Shown here piece after piece: positions 16,024 to 25,112 of a stretch of 64,000 bases of DNA (its first letter is position 1; each line of letters opens with the position of its first letter). The stretch comes from Phaeodactylibacter xiamenensis (GTDB taxonomy: Bacteria; Bacteroidota; Bacteroidia; Chitinophagales; Saprospiraceae), in contig NZ_JPOS01000004.1 of assembly GCF_000759025.1 (NCBI RefSeq), forward strand, positions 1 to 64,000. The letters run 5' to 3'. The notes beneath the pieces are model-generated. The model did no database searches and had not been told where the DNA came from. It was given only the letters and a program-made list of their open reading frames with translations. A program made the position numbers and the translations under genes.

Positions 16024-19000
16024 TTAGGCCTTCTCCACCTGAATCTGCACTTTCACTTCTCCGGGAAGCTCAATTTCCTGCCCATTGGCCACATCAGCTG
16101 ACAGTTGCAGGTCTGCCGTCAGGGTTTCGGCTTTGATGTAGTCGCCAAATTGCGCTACGGCGGAGGCTACGGCATCAGCTTGCTCCATCACGACCTTAAT
16201 TTTATCGGTCACCTCGAAGCCGCTGTCTTTGCGGATATTCTGGATCCGGTTGACGATATCACGTGCCATGCCTTCTGCTTCCAGTTCAGGCGTCAGGGTA
16301 ATGTCCAGGGCTACCGTGAGCGGGCCGTCGTTGGCGACGAGGAGCCCGGGGATATCCTCGGCGGTGATTTCGAAATCCTCCAGCGTTAGCTCATAGGTAT
16401 TGCCGTTCGCAGCCAGCGTGTATTTGCCGGTTTGCTCGATGTTGGCGATATCCTCCTGTGACATGCCGTTGATCTCCTGCGCAGCTACTTTCATGTCTTT
16501 GCCCAGGCGACGGCCGAGGGTTTTGAAGTTCGGCTTGATGCGCTTTTTCAGAACCCCCGAAGTATCGTCCAGGTACTCGATATCTTTCACGTTGACCTCT
16601 CCGGCGATGAGCGGCTTGACTTTGTCCACTTGCTCCTGGAAAGACTTATCCAGCACCGGCAGCATGATTTTTTGCAAGGGCTGCCGTACCCGGAGGTCTT
16701 CTTTTTTGCGCAAAGCGAAAGTCAGGGAGGAAATCCGCTGAGCGTAGTCCATGCGCTGCTCCAGGGGTTTGTCGATTTTGGACGTATCGGCAGTTGGGAA
16801 ATCCGCCAAATGGACCGACTCATGGTTTTCCAGCTGAGTGGCCTGATTGAGATTCCGGTAGAGCCAGTCGCCGAAGAAAGGGGAGATGGGCGATAGCAGT
16901 TTCGAGACGGTTACCAGACATTCGTAGAGGGTCTGATAAGCCGCGAGTTTATCAGTATCCATCTCTGCGGTTTTGCCGTTCTGCTGCTGAGAAGGCTTCC
17001 AGAACCGGCGGCGGCACAAGCGGACGTACCAGTTGCTCAGATTGTCGACCACAAAGGTCTGAATCTTGCGGGCAGCCTGAGTTGGCTCGTAATTACTGTA
17101 GTCCTCATCCACCTCTTTCACCAGGCTGTTGAGCAGGCTGATGATCCAACGATCGATTTCCTGACGGTCAGCTAGTGGCAGCTGTGGCTTACTATTGTCA
17201 AACTGATCGATATTCGCGTAAAGCGAAAAGAAGGAATAGGTGTTGTAGAGGGTGCCGAAGAACTTCCGCTGTACCTCCCCTACTCCATCGAGGGAAAACT
17301 TGAGGTTGTCCCAGGGGTTGGCATTCGCCATCATGTACCAGCGTACGGCATCCGCGCCGTACTCTTCAATCGCACCGAAGGGGTCAACCACATTGCCCTT
17401 ACTTTTGGACATTTTGTTGCCATCCGCATCGAGTACCAGCCCATTAGATACGACATTCTGATACGCCACACTGTCGAAGACCATCGTAGCGATGGCATGC
17501 AGGGTATAGAACCAGCCCCGGGTTTGGTCAACGCCCTCGGCAATGAAGTTAGCCGGGAACTTGCGCTCAAATACGTCTTTGTTCTCAAACGGATAGTGCC
17601 ACTGCGCGTAGGGCATGGAGCCGGAGTCGAACCACACATCGATAAGGTCTGGCTCGCGGCGCATTTCCTGCCCGCTTTCGGATACCAGGACAACATCATC
17701 GATGTAGGGGCGGTGCAGGTCTTCCGGCACTTCCTGGCTTAGGCCGAGTGCCTGATTGGCTTTCTCAATTTCCCTGCGCAACTCTTCCACAGAACCGATG
17801 CACTTCTCCTCTTTGGCATCTTCGGTACGCCAGATCGGGAGTGGGATGCCCCAATAGCGGGAGCGGGAGAGGTTCCAGTCCTGCAGATTCTCCAGCCATT
17901 TGCCGAAGCGGTTCTCACCGGTAGAGGCCGGCTTCCAGTTGATCGTTTTATTGAGTTCGTACATACGCTCCTTGGCTGCAGTAGCTTTCACAAACCAGCT
18001 GTCAAGCGGGTAGTAAAGCACCGGGCGGTCGGTACGCCAGCAGTGTGGGTAGGAGTGCAGGTATTTTTCAGAGTGGAAAAGCTTATTCTCTTCCTTGAGC
18101 TTGATGACGATATCGGCATCGACCGGGCGTTCTTCCTCCTGCCCGTAGTCCTTAACGTAGCGGCCAGCAAAATCGGCCACTTCCTGTACAAAGCGCCCCT
18201 GCCGGTCCACGAGAGGCATATTATTGCCACCTTCGTCTTTGACCATCAGTGGTGGAATGCCGTACTTGGCCGCCACCTGAAAGTCATCCGCACCAAAAGT
18301 AGGCGCGATGTGGACGATACCGGTACCATCCTCTGTTGAGACGAAGTCGCCCAGCAGCACTTTGAAAGCCGGCTTGTCAGGCTGCACATAGGGCATCAGT
18401 TGCTCATACTCCATGCCTTCCAGCTCGCTGCCTTTAACCTCTCCAAGGATTTCCAGGTACGGGATGGGCTTATTGCCAGCCTTTACCTCCTCTGGTTTCA
18501 GGCCAGGATTGGCTTCCGTGAAGTAGTTATTCAGGCGGTCTTTGGCGAGGATAACCGTACCCGGCTGACCGGTGTAGCGGTTGTAGGCACGCACCTTGAC
18601 GTAGGTGATGTTTTTGCCTACCGCCAGGGCGGTGTTGGAAGGCAGCGTCCAGGGCGTAGTGGTCCAGGCCAGGAAGTATTCGTCTTCTGTACCCTTGATT
18701 TTGAATTGGGCGATGGCAGAGATATCCTTAATATCCTGATAGGTGCCCGGCATATTCAGCTCGTGGGAGCTCAGGCCGGTACCGGCAGCAGGTGAGAAAG
18801 GCTGAATGGTAAAGCCTTTGTAAAGCAGGCCTTTGTTGTACAGCTGCTGCAGCAACCACCAAACCGTTTCGATGTAGTCATTTTCGAAGGTGATGTAGGG
18901 GTTATCGAGGTCTACCCAATAGCCCATTTTGCGGGTGATGTTGTCCCACATATCTTTGTAGCGCATCACCGTTTCCCGGCACTTGGCGTTGTACTCCTCG

Positions 19001-19335
19001 ACTGTGATTTTGGTGCCGATATCCTCTTTGGTGATGCCGAGCTCTTTCTCCACATTCAGTTCGATAGGCAGACCGTGGGTGTCCCATCCGCCTTTGCGCT
19101 CCACGCGCTGCCCTTTCATACTATGGTAGCGACAAAAAAGGTCCTTTACGGTACGGGCCATTACGTGGTGGATACCGGGCTTCCCGTTGGCTGAAGGAGG
19201 CCCCTCGTAGAAAACGAAGTTGTTTTCAGCCGGGCGCTGTTCCACACTTTTATTGAAGATATCATGGTCCTCCCAGAATTTGAGGATATCCTGATCGATT
19301 TCAGGGAGGTTGAGCTTTTTGTATTCTTTGTACAT
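16024..19335 (-). CDS. ileS: Isoleucyl-tRNA synthetase
   Basis: This 1103-residue class I synthetase charges tRNA-Ile with isoleucine. It shows the HIGH-type motif as SANGKPGIHHVMA (about residue 50), the CP1 editing domain with TTTPWTLPSNTALAV (about residue 230) that removes mischarged valine, and KMSKSKGN (about residue 680) in the active site. A long anticodon-binding C-terminal region follows. The size and the HH-x-M variant fit the long, eukaryote-like IleRS type found in many Bacteroidota. I chose the ATG at 19335; a GTG directly before it at 19338 is possible. Upstream lie an Ile-rich leader peptide and a terminator, suggesting control by isoleucine supply. Confidence 0.96.
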   Translation of the reverse strand: MYKEYKKLNLPEIDQDILKFWEDHDIFNKSVEQRPAENNFVFYEGPPSANGKPGIHHVMARTVKDLFCRYHSMKGQRVERKGGWDTHGLPIELNVEKELGITKEDIGTKITVEEYNAKCRETVMRYKDMWDNITRKMGYWVDLDNPYITFENDYIETVWWLLQQLYNKGLLYKGFTIQPFSPAAGTGLSSHELNMPGTYQDIKDISAIAQFKIKGTEDEYFLAWTTTPWTLPSNTALAVGKNITYVKVRAYNRYTGQPGTVILAKDRLNNYFTEANPGLKPEEVKAGNKPIPYLEILGEVKGSELEGMEYEQLMPYVQPDKPAFKVLLGDFVSTEDGTGIVHIAPTFGADDFQVAAKYGIPPLMVKDEGGNNMPLVDRQGRFVQEVADFAGRYVKDYGQEEERPVDADIVIKLKEENKLFHSEKYLHSYPHCWRTDRPVLYYPLDSWFVKATAAKERMYELNKTINWKPASTGENRFGKWLENLQDWNLSRSRYWGIPLPIWRTEDAKEEKCIGSVEELRREIEKANQALGLSQEVPEDLHRPYIDDVVLVSESGQEMRREPDLIDVWFDSGSMPYAQWHYPFENKDVFERKFPANFIAEGVDQTRGWFYTLHAIATMVFDSVAYQNVVSNGLVLDADGNKMSKSKGNVVDPFGAIEEYGADAVRWYMMANANPWDNLKFSLDGVGEVQRKFFGTLYNTYSFFSLYANIDQFDNSKPQLPLADRQEIDRWIISLLNSLVKEVDEDYSNYEPTQAARKIQTFVVDNLSNWYVRLCRRRFWKPSQQQNGKTAEMDTDKLAAYQTLYECLVTVSKLLSPISPFFGDWLYRNLNQATQLENHESVHLADFPTADTSKIDKPLEQRMDYAQRISSLTFALRKKEDLRVRQPLQKIMLPVLDKSFQEQVDKVKPLIAGEVNVKDIEYLDDTSGVLKKRIKPNFKTLGRRLGKDMKVAAQEINGMSQEDIANIEQTGKYTLAANGNTYELTLEDFEITAEDIPGLLVANDGPLTVALDITLTPELEAEGMARDIVNRIQNIRKDSGFEVTDKIKVVMEQADAVASAVAQFGDYIKAETLTADLQLSADVANGQEIELPGEVKVQIQVEKA

Positions 19336-19369
19336 CACCTTTCGTTTTTACCGGCGCAAAAATAAAAAA

Positions 19370-19402
19370 AAAGCGCTGCCGAACCTTATCCGACAGCGCT
19401 TT
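19370..19402 (-). terminator. Candidate attenuator hairpin in the ileS leader
   Basis: On the minus strand AAAGCGCTG (19402-19394) pairs with CAGCGCTTT (19378-19370), followed by a T run to about 19364. The hairpin lies 26 bases after the leader-peptide stop and about 29 bases before the ileS ATG. CTGATG (19432-19427, overlapping the leader stop) can pair with CATCAG (19409-19404), and this pairing can be extended across an internal loop into the 5' arm of the terminator, a candidate antiterminator. Confidence 0.7.
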
Positions 19403-19428
19403 CCTGATGTATCAGGCGTTACAAAACA

Positions 19429-19494
19429 TCAGCAGCCTGGCGGATGAGCCGGAGTGGTAATAATGCTGATAATTATGATAGCGGCTTGATACAT
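19429..19494 (-). CDS. Isoleucine-rich leader peptide of ileS
   Basis: A 21-codon frame begins with ATG at 19494 and ends with TGA at 19429. It reads MYQAAIIIISIITT followed by PAHPPGC. Six of residues 6-12 are Ile, using all three Ile codons (ATC, ATA, ATT). It lies upstream of an intrinsic terminator and of ileS in the same direction. This arrangement matches ribosome-mediated attenuation: shortage of charged tRNA-Ile would stall the ribosome on the Ile run and favour the antiterminator, while a ribosome that reaches the TGA would cover CTGATG and let the terminator form. The E. coli pheM leader before pheST is the known parallel. I see no clean promoter upstream. Confidence 0.75.
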   Translation of the reverse strand: MYQAAIIIISIITTPAHPPGC

Positions 19495-19715
19495 ACGTTC
19501 TAAACGATTATTTTACAAGCTTAAGATTTTTTACGCACAAAAGCAAGCAGGTTTTGCACCGGCTTGACCGAACCGCATTCAAGCAGTAACCGGCAGCGGA
19601 GGCAATGCTAAGCCCCGGCAGACACCCTGACATTTCACGATATATCCCGAAAAACTCTATCTCCCTTCCATCCTAATCCCCTTATCTTTGTTCCCAGTTT
19701 ATAAACAACACCTCT

Positions 19716-20345
19716 ATGCTCAAAACCGAAAACCTGGGCTACGCCTATGCCGGCAGCCCGCCACTCCGATTTCCAAACATCGAATGTGCCAAAGGCGAGC
19801 ACTGGCTGGTGCTGGGCGAGTCCGGCAGTGGAAAAACGACCCTGCTCCACCTTTTGGGCGGGCTGCTCTCCCCAAAGGAAGGCCGCATCGTGCTGGGCGA
19901 TACAGAGATGAACCAACTTTCCCGCAGTGCTCTTGATCAGTTCCGTGGGCAGCACATCGGCATTATTTTCCAAACGGCGCACTTTGTGCAGAGCCTCAGC
20001 GTGGGCGACAACCTGGCACTCGCCCAAAGCCTGGCGGGCATGAAGGTCAACCGGGAGCGCATTCGCGAACTGCTTAGCCGGCTGGGGCTGGAGCACAAAC
20101 TGCGGTCCAAGCCTTCCCAATTGAGCGTAGGTGAAAAACAGCGGGCATCCATAGCCCGGGCCATCATCAATCAACCAGCGGTCATCCTTGCCGATGAGCC
20201 AACCTCAGCCCTGGACGACAGCAACTGCAAACAGGTCATTGAGCTGCTGGAAGAACAGGCACAAGCCGTAAACGCCACCCTCCTGGTCGTCACCCACGAC
20301 GCCCGCCTCAAAGACCACATTTCCCACCAAATTTCAATCGACTAG
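19716..20345 (+). CDS. ABC transporter ATP-binding protein, LolD/MacB type
   Basis: This 209-residue ATPase has Walker A GESGSGKTT (about residue 35), a Q-loop in IGIIFQTAHFV, the signature as LSVGEKQR (S-V-G in place of S-G-G), Walker B VILADEPTS, the D-loop SALD, and the switch His in VVTHD. The sequence GQHIGIIFQ and the overall length place it in the LolD/MacB/FtsE group that powers mechanotransmission permeases instead of pumping a substrate through the membrane. The permease gene follows after three bases, so they form one unit. A TATCTTTG -7 box lies at 19683-19690, but no good -33 element is present. Confidence 0.92.
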   Translation: MLKTENLGYAYAGSPPLRFPNIECAKGEHWLVLGESGSGKTTLLHLLGGLLSPKEGRIVLGDTEMNQLSRSALDQFRGQHIGIIFQTAHFVQSLSVGDNLALAQSLAGMKVNRERIRELLSRLGLEHKLRSKPSQLSVGEKQRASIARAIINQPAVILADEPTSALDDSNCKQVIELLEEQAQAVNATLLVVTHDARLKDHISHQISID

Positions 20346-20348
20346 CGC

Positions 20349-21695
20349 ATGAACCTCTTAAAACTGAGCTGGAAAAACCTGACTAATAAACCGCTAAATA
20401 TGCTCCTCAGCCTCGTCCTCTTCGGGCTGGGCGTGGGCCTTATCTCCCTTCTACTCGTGCTGAATGACCAACTGCAGGAAAAGTTTGAAAAAAACCTGGC
20501 CGGCGTCGACCTGGTCATCGGCGCCAAAGGCAGCCCCCTGCAGCTCATCCTCAGCAGCATGTACCATATTGATGCGCCCACCGGGAATATCCCTATTAAA
20601 GCGGCGACTCCTTTCCTGCGGGAAGGGCATCCCATTATCGAAACCAGTATCCCTTTGTCATTGGGCGACAGCCATCGCGGTTTCCGGGTGGTAGGCACGG
20701 AACCGGAAATACTGGATCTGTACAATGCCCAGATAGCAGAAGGGCAAATGTGGAACAAGACCCTGGAGGTGGTTGCCGGCGCTGCTGTAGCCGATGAACT
20801 GGGGCTTAAGATCGGGGATACCTTTAAGAGCTCCCACGGCTTTGACCAAAATGAGGACCTCATTCACGAGGACGCAGAGTCGTTTATTATTGTGGGCACC
20901 CTTGCACCCACGGGTTCGGTGATTGACCAACTGTTGCTCACCCGCTTCTCCAGCCCCTGGGCAGTGCACGAGCATGGGCACGAGGATGAAGAAGGGCATA
21001 ACCACGAAGAAGACGATCCCGATCATGAAGGGCACAGCCACGAAGATCATGACCACGAGGGGCACGATCATGGCGATAGCGAACACCGTCACGACCACAG
21101 TTCCGGCAACGCCGAACCCTACCCTGAAGACCTGCTGGCCTACAAAGACAAGCAAATCACCTCCATCCTGGTAAAGTTCAAGGGGCACAACATACAGGCG
21201 CTCAATATGCAGCGCGCCATCAACGAAAATACCGAGATGCAGGCCGCCACACCTGCCATTGAAATCAACCGCCTGTACGCCCTAATGGGCACTGGTACAA
21301 AAGCCTTACGCTGGCTGGCCATCGTGATCATCATTGTCTCCGGGCTGAGTATTTTCATTTCGCTATACAGTTCCCTCAAGGAGCGGCGCTACGAGCTGGC
21401 GCTGATGCGAGTGATGGGGGCTTCCCGGGGCAGGCTGCTGGCGCTGATCATACTGGAAGGGCTGCTGCTGGCAGTGCTGGGATACCTGCTGGGCATGGCG
21501 CTCAGTCATGGCGCTATGTACCTGCTGGCAGATCAGATGAAGGAAACCTACCAATACACCTTCTCCTGGACCAACTTCCTGATTGAGGAAGCCTACCTGC
21601 TGGGCGGCGCACTGCTAATCGGTTTGGTAGCCGCATTGATACCCGCTTTGCAGGTGCAGGGTATGGACATCTCGGATACGCTGGCGGATGGGTAA
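20349..21695 (+). CDS. FtsX/MacB-type ABC permease with a His-rich loop
   Basis: This 448-residue permease has a first membrane helix at about 15-38, a large periplasmic domain at about 40-300, and three helices at about 313-335, 360-390 and 410-440. This is the FtsX/LolC layout. The conserved permease motif ELALMRVMGASRG (about 350) is present. Within the periplasmic domain, residues 207-250 form a stretch with 15 His plus many Asp and Glu (HEHGHEDEEGHNHEEDDP and more), which should bind divalent metal such as zinc. A role in metal handling, for example like the zinc-regulated MacB-type systems of some gammaproteobacteria, is possible but inferred only from this loop; lipoprotein or peptide export is the alternative. 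Confidence 0.88.
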   Translation: MNLLKLSWKNLTNKPLNMLLSLVLFGLGVGLISLLLVLNDQLQEKFEKNLAGVDLVIGAKGSPLQLILSSMYHIDAPTGNIPIKAATPFLREGHPIIETSIPLSLGDSHRGFRVVGTEPEILDLYNAQIAEGQMWNKTLEVVAGAAVADELGLKIGDTFKSSHGFDQNEDLIHEDAESFIIVGTLAPTGSVIDQLLLTRFSSPWAVHEHGHEDEEGHNHEEDDPDHEGHSHEDHDHEGHDHGDSEHRHDHSSGNAEPYPEDLLAYKDKQITSILVKFKGHNIQALNMQRAINENTEMQAATPAIEINRLYALMGTGTKALRWLAIVIIIVSGLSIFISLYSSLKERRYELALMRVMGASRGRLLALIILEGLLLAVLGYLLGMALSHGAMYLLADQMKETYQYTFSWTNFLIEEAYLLGGALLIGLVAALIPALQVQGMDISDTLADG

Positions 21696-21722
21696 GCCTT
21701 GTTAAAAAGCACGCGATTTGGG

Positions 21723-21753
21723 TTTGCTGAACCCAACTGTTCTGCTATCTTTA
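21723..21753 (+). promoter_or_regulatory. Likely ettA promoter
   Basis: TTTG at 21723-21726 and TATCTTTA at 21746-21753 are 19 bases apart, one base off the -7 consensus. A 7-bp-arm inverted repeat (TTGGGTT/AACCCAA, 21718-21736) covers the -33 element. Confidence 0.45.
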
Positions 21754-21776
21754 TCCGCTCAACTTAAAAACCGCCT

Positions 21777-23456
21777 ATGTCTGACGAAAAAATTATTTTT
21801 TCGATGGAAGGGGTCTCCAAGACCTTCCCTCCATCCAAAAAGGTTCTAAATAATATCTGGCTGAGCTTCTTCTACGGCGCCAAAATTGGTGTGCTTGGCC
21901 TCAACGGCTCCGGTAAGTCTACCCTGCTCAAGATCATTGCAGGCAAGGATGAGAACTACGAAGGCAAAATCAGCTTTGACGGCAGCTACAAGATCGGCAT
22001 GCTGGAGCAGGAACCGGAGCTCGATCCGGATAAGACGGTGCGCGAAGTGGTGGAAGAAGGCGTGCAGGATATTGTCGACCTGCTCAAAGCCTACGAAGCC
22101 ATCAACCTGAAATTCTCGGAGCCCATGAGCGACGATGAGATGAATAAACTCATTGAGCAGCAGGGCGATATGATGGAACAGCTCGAACACCAAAATGCCT
22201 GGGAGCTGGATAACCGCATCGATACTGCAATGGAAGCCCTGCGCTGCCCGCCCGATGATGCGCCCGTCAGCGTGCTCTCAGGTGGAGAACGCCGCCGGGT
22301 GGCTTTGGCCCGCCTGCTACTGAGCAACCCGGATATCCTACTCCTCGATGAGCCTACCAACCACCTCGATGCTGAATCGGTGGACTGGCTGGAACAATAT
22401 CTGCAAAACTTCCCCGGTACGGTCATCGCTGTGACCCACGACCGCTACTTCCTGGATAATGTGGCGGGCTGGATTCTGGAGCTCGACCGGGGTGAAGGCA
22501 TTCCATGGAAAGGGAACTACTCTTCCTGGCTGGAGCAGAAAGCCAAGCGCCTGGAGCAGGAAGAAAAAGCTGAAAGCAAACGCCGCAAAACCCTGCAACG
22601 CGAACTGGACTGGATCAAAATGGCACCCAAGGCACGGCAAGCCAAAGGTAAGGCCCGTCTAAATGCTTATGAAAAACTCGCCAGTGAGAGCGGCAAAGAG
22701 CAGGAAGCTAAGCTTGAGCTCTACATTCCACCCGGACAACGCCTGGGCGATAAAGTCATTGAGCTGAAAGGCGTCACCAAAAAGTACGGCGACCGCACCA
22801 TTTTCGAAAACTTAGACTTGGAAATCCCGCGCAATGCCGTAGTGGGCATTATTGGTCCTAACGGTGCTGGTAAGTCGACGCTCTTCCGGACCATCATGGG
22901 CAAGGAAGCACCGGATGCCGGCGAGGTCATTATCGGAGATACGGTGGATCTCTCCTATGTAGATCAAAGCCACGAAGATTTACAGGACGGAGACAAAACC
23001 GTTCATCAGGCCATCTCGGATGGGAATGAAATCCTGGAAATTGGCAACCACACCATGAATGCCCGGGCTTACATCAGCCGCTTCAACTTCACGGGGCAGG
23101 ATCAGCAGAAAAAGCTGGGCGTGCTTTCTGGTGGAGAGCGCAACCGGGTACACCTGGCTATGACCCTCAAGGAGGGTGGAAACGTCCTCCTGTTGGATGA
23201 GCCGACCAACGATATTGATGTAAACACACTCCGGGCGCTGGAGGATGCGCTGGATAATTTTGCCGGCTGTGTCCTGGTGATTTCGCACGACCGCTGGTTT
23301 ATCGATCGCCTGGCCACGCATATCCTTTCCTTTGACTACGACGAAGAGCCGGTCTTCTTTGAAGGCAATTATTCTCAATATGAGGCGAAGAAAAAAGAGG
23401 AGCAGGGCGATCAAAAGCCTAAGCGCCCCCGGTTTAAGAATGTGATCAACCGGTAG
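21777..23456 (+). CDS. ettA: Energy-dependent translational throttle protein EttA (ABC-F)
   Basis: This 559-residue protein is a soluble ABC-F ATPase that binds the ribosomal E site and tunes entry into elongation with the cellular ATP level. It has two ATPase domains: Walker A GLNGSGKST with LSGGERRRVAL and ILLLDEPTNHLD, then a linker, then Walker A GPNGAGKST with LSGGERNRVHL and VLLLDEPTNDID. The N-terminus (IIFSMEGVSKTFPP) and the arm in the first domain are typical of EttA. The length matches the family (about 555). It is a single-gene unit with its own promoter and a strong terminator. Confidence 0.95.
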   Translation: MSDEKIIFSMEGVSKTFPPSKKVLNNIWLSFFYGAKIGVLGLNGSGKSTLLKIIAGKDENYEGKISFDGSYKIGMLEQEPELDPDKTVREVVEEGVQDIVDLLKAYEAINLKFSEPMSDDEMNKLIEQQGDMMEQLEHQNAWELDNRIDTAMEALRCPPDDAPVSVLSGGERRRVALARLLLSNPDILLLDEPTNHLDAESVDWLEQYLQNFPGTVIAVTHDRYFLDNVAGWILELDRGEGIPWKGNYSSWLEQKAKRLEQEEKAESKRRKTLQRELDWIKMAPKARQAKGKARLNAYEKLASESGKEQEAKLELYIPPGQRLGDKVIELKGVTKKYGDRTIFENLDLEIPRNAVVGIIGPNGAGKSTLFRTIMGKEAPDAGEVIIGDTVDLSYVDQSHEDLQDGDKTVHQAISDGNEILEIGNHTMNARAYISRFNFTGQDQQKKLGVLSGGERNRVHLAMTLKEGGNVLLLDEPTNDIDVNTLRALEDALDNFAGCVLVISHDRWFIDRLATHILSFDYDEEPVFFEGNYSQYEAKKKEEQGDQKPKRPRFKNVINR

Positions 23457-23480
23457 ATTTATCGTTGTAAAGGTGCAAAG

Positions 23481-23520
23481 AAGACGCTTCGGAAAGATGA
23501 CCGGAGCGTCTTTTGCTTTT
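23481..23520 (+). terminator. ettA terminator
   Basis: AAGACGCTTCGG at 23481-23492 pairs with CCGGAGCGTCTT at 23501-23512 (one mismatch), followed by TTGCTTTTTT. Confidence 0.85.
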
Positions 23521-24099
23521 TTAGGCTCCTTCGAAGAATTGAGCAGGGTCCACTTCCCCCTTGTCAGGCAGTATAATCTCGAAGTGCAGGTGCGGAGTGG
23601 TATACCGCGCATTGCCTGTATTTCCGACACTACCGATCGCCTGACCTGCATTGACTTCTTCACCGGTTTCTACCCATTGCTCATCGAGGTGGGCGTAAAA
23701 CACCATCGTACTGTCCCGGAGGCGCAACCACACCTGCCTGCCGCCGTTACCCCCATCCTTGACCCGCTCAATCGTACCTTTTGCAATAGCTAATACCGGC
23801 GTGCCCCGGTCTGCCTTGATATCAATGCCTTGATGCTTACGGCCGCCACGGGCATCACCAAACCTGGAAATGATGTGGCGCGGGCTCTTATTGGCTACGG
23901 GGAAGAGGAAGGGGTGGTTGCCTGCAAGCACATTTTCAGGCTGACGGCTACTACCCTGAGCTACCTGCACTACGTACTCATGCACAGCTGTTTCAACCTG
24001 ATGCTCATAACGGCTCCCGCTGCCCATGTAAATGAGTGGGCTGAAAGCCAGGAGCAACAGCAGGAAGTACACCGGTAGTTTAAAGTTTTCCCAATTCAT
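23521..24099 (-). CDS. M23-family (LytM) peptidase, membrane-anchored
   Basis: This 192-residue protein has an N-terminal membrane anchor or uncleaved signal (KLPVYFLLLLLAFSPLIYM) and an M23 domain at about residues 75-185. The zinc ligands of LytM peptidases are visible: HQGIDI (H-x3-D) at about residue 100 and HLHFE near 175, with the extra His in FYAHLD. These enzymes cut peptide bridges in peptidoglycan; with all ligands intact it is likely active. The stop codon lies in the T run of the ettA terminator, so the two convergent genes share that hairpin. Confidence 0.88.
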   Translation of the reverse strand: MNWENFKLPVYFLLLLLAFSPLIYMGSGSRYEHQVETAVHEYVVQVAQGSSRQPENVLAGNHPFLFPVANKSPRHIISRFGDARGGRKHQGIDIKADRGTPVLAIAKGTIERVKDGGNGGRQVWLRLRDSTMVFYAHLDEQWVETGEEVNAGQAIGSVGNTGNARYTTPHLHFEIILPDKGEVDPAQFFEGA

Positions 24100-24161
24100 A
24101 GACCAGCATAACTCTTTTCGAAGCTGGATTATTGCAAATAAGACGAATACCGTTCACCGCA

Positions 24162-24998
24162 TTAATCCTGAGTCACCTGATATTTCAAGATAGAGACAAA
24201 GAACACCCCACCTATAATATTGCCAATGGTAGACCAAAATTGAGTCACAAAATAATCTGACAGGCTAATTTCATCGGAAGACAGCATACCGGCAAATACC
24301 TCTGTAGACCCCACAATACTATGGTGCAGCCCTCCCAGCCCGATTACAGCGGTTACGATAATGACTACAACGATACGGGCGATGGTTTCCTTGGATGAAG
24401 TAGCCAGCCAGGATACCAGCCCCATCAGCCAGCCCGCCAGGATGGCACTGACCAATATTAAAGGGGCAGAGTAATCAATCAAATGCTTGGCAATGTCTTC
24501 GAGGGCATCATAAGTAACTAACCCCAGCCTGGGCCCGACATACGCTATCGCTGCTCCTATGATATAACCTCCTATGAGATTGCCCAGGTAAATGATCCCC
24601 CAAATCCTGCTTAGGTCTTTGAGAGACTCCCGCCCGTTTAGAACGGGCAACACAGCTAAAGTGGTATGCTCCGTAAACAGAGCGGAGCGCCCAAGAATGA
24701 CGAAGATGAAACCAATTGGGTATGCAAGGGCCAGCACAACCTGCATGACCTCCATGGACAACTGGTCATTGAACATGGTGTACAATACACCGATCACCAG
24801 CAAGCTAAATCCCAGGTCCAGCCCGGCAGTCAAAGCAGAGAGAAACAGCGCCTTGTTGCTTCGGCGGTACTCCTCCATGCTCTCCTCAATCTGTTCTTTG
24901 ACGATCCGCTCCATCGACTTTGGCCGGGTCACTGTTTCCTGCGATTCCTTTTTGATTTTTTCTTTCCTTTTGTCCCTACGCAATAGTTTCCTGTTCAC
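24162..24998 (-). CDS. Formate/nitrite transporter (FNT) family channel
   Basis: This 278-residue protein starts with GTG at 24998; the next in-frame Met is at residue 29, inside the charged N-terminal helix. After about 45 basic and acidic residues there are six membrane segments in the FNT layout, with family motifs such as ALFTEHTTLAVLPVLNG and LGNLIGGYIIGA. FNT proteins form pentameric channels for small anions (formate, nitrite, hydrosulfide). The long charged N-terminus recalls the YfdC branch, whose substrate is unknown. It is divergent from the PfpI-like gene with 114 bases between starts. Confidence 0.85.
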   Translation of the reverse strand: MNRKLLRRDKRKEKIKKESQETVTRPKSMERIVKEQIEESMEEYRRSNKALFLSALTAGLDLGFSLLVIGVLYTMFNDQLSMEVMQVVLALAYPIGFIFVILGRSALFTEHTTLAVLPVLNGRESLKDLSRIWGIIYLGNLIGGYIIGAAIAYVGPRLGLVTYDALEDIAKHLIDYSAPLILVSAILAGWLMGLVSWLATSSKETIARIVVVIIVTAVIGLGGLHHSIVGSTEVFAGMLSSDEISLSDYFVTQFWSTIGNIIGGVFFVSILKYQVTQD

Positions 24999-25112
24999 AT
25001 TATTAGTGTTGGTGTACTACAATAGAGCGCAGAAAGCACAATTGATGTTCGAACTCAAAAATTAGCAGTAAACATAGCCCGGCACTTATCGTTGAAGAGT
25101 AAATTTTGAACC

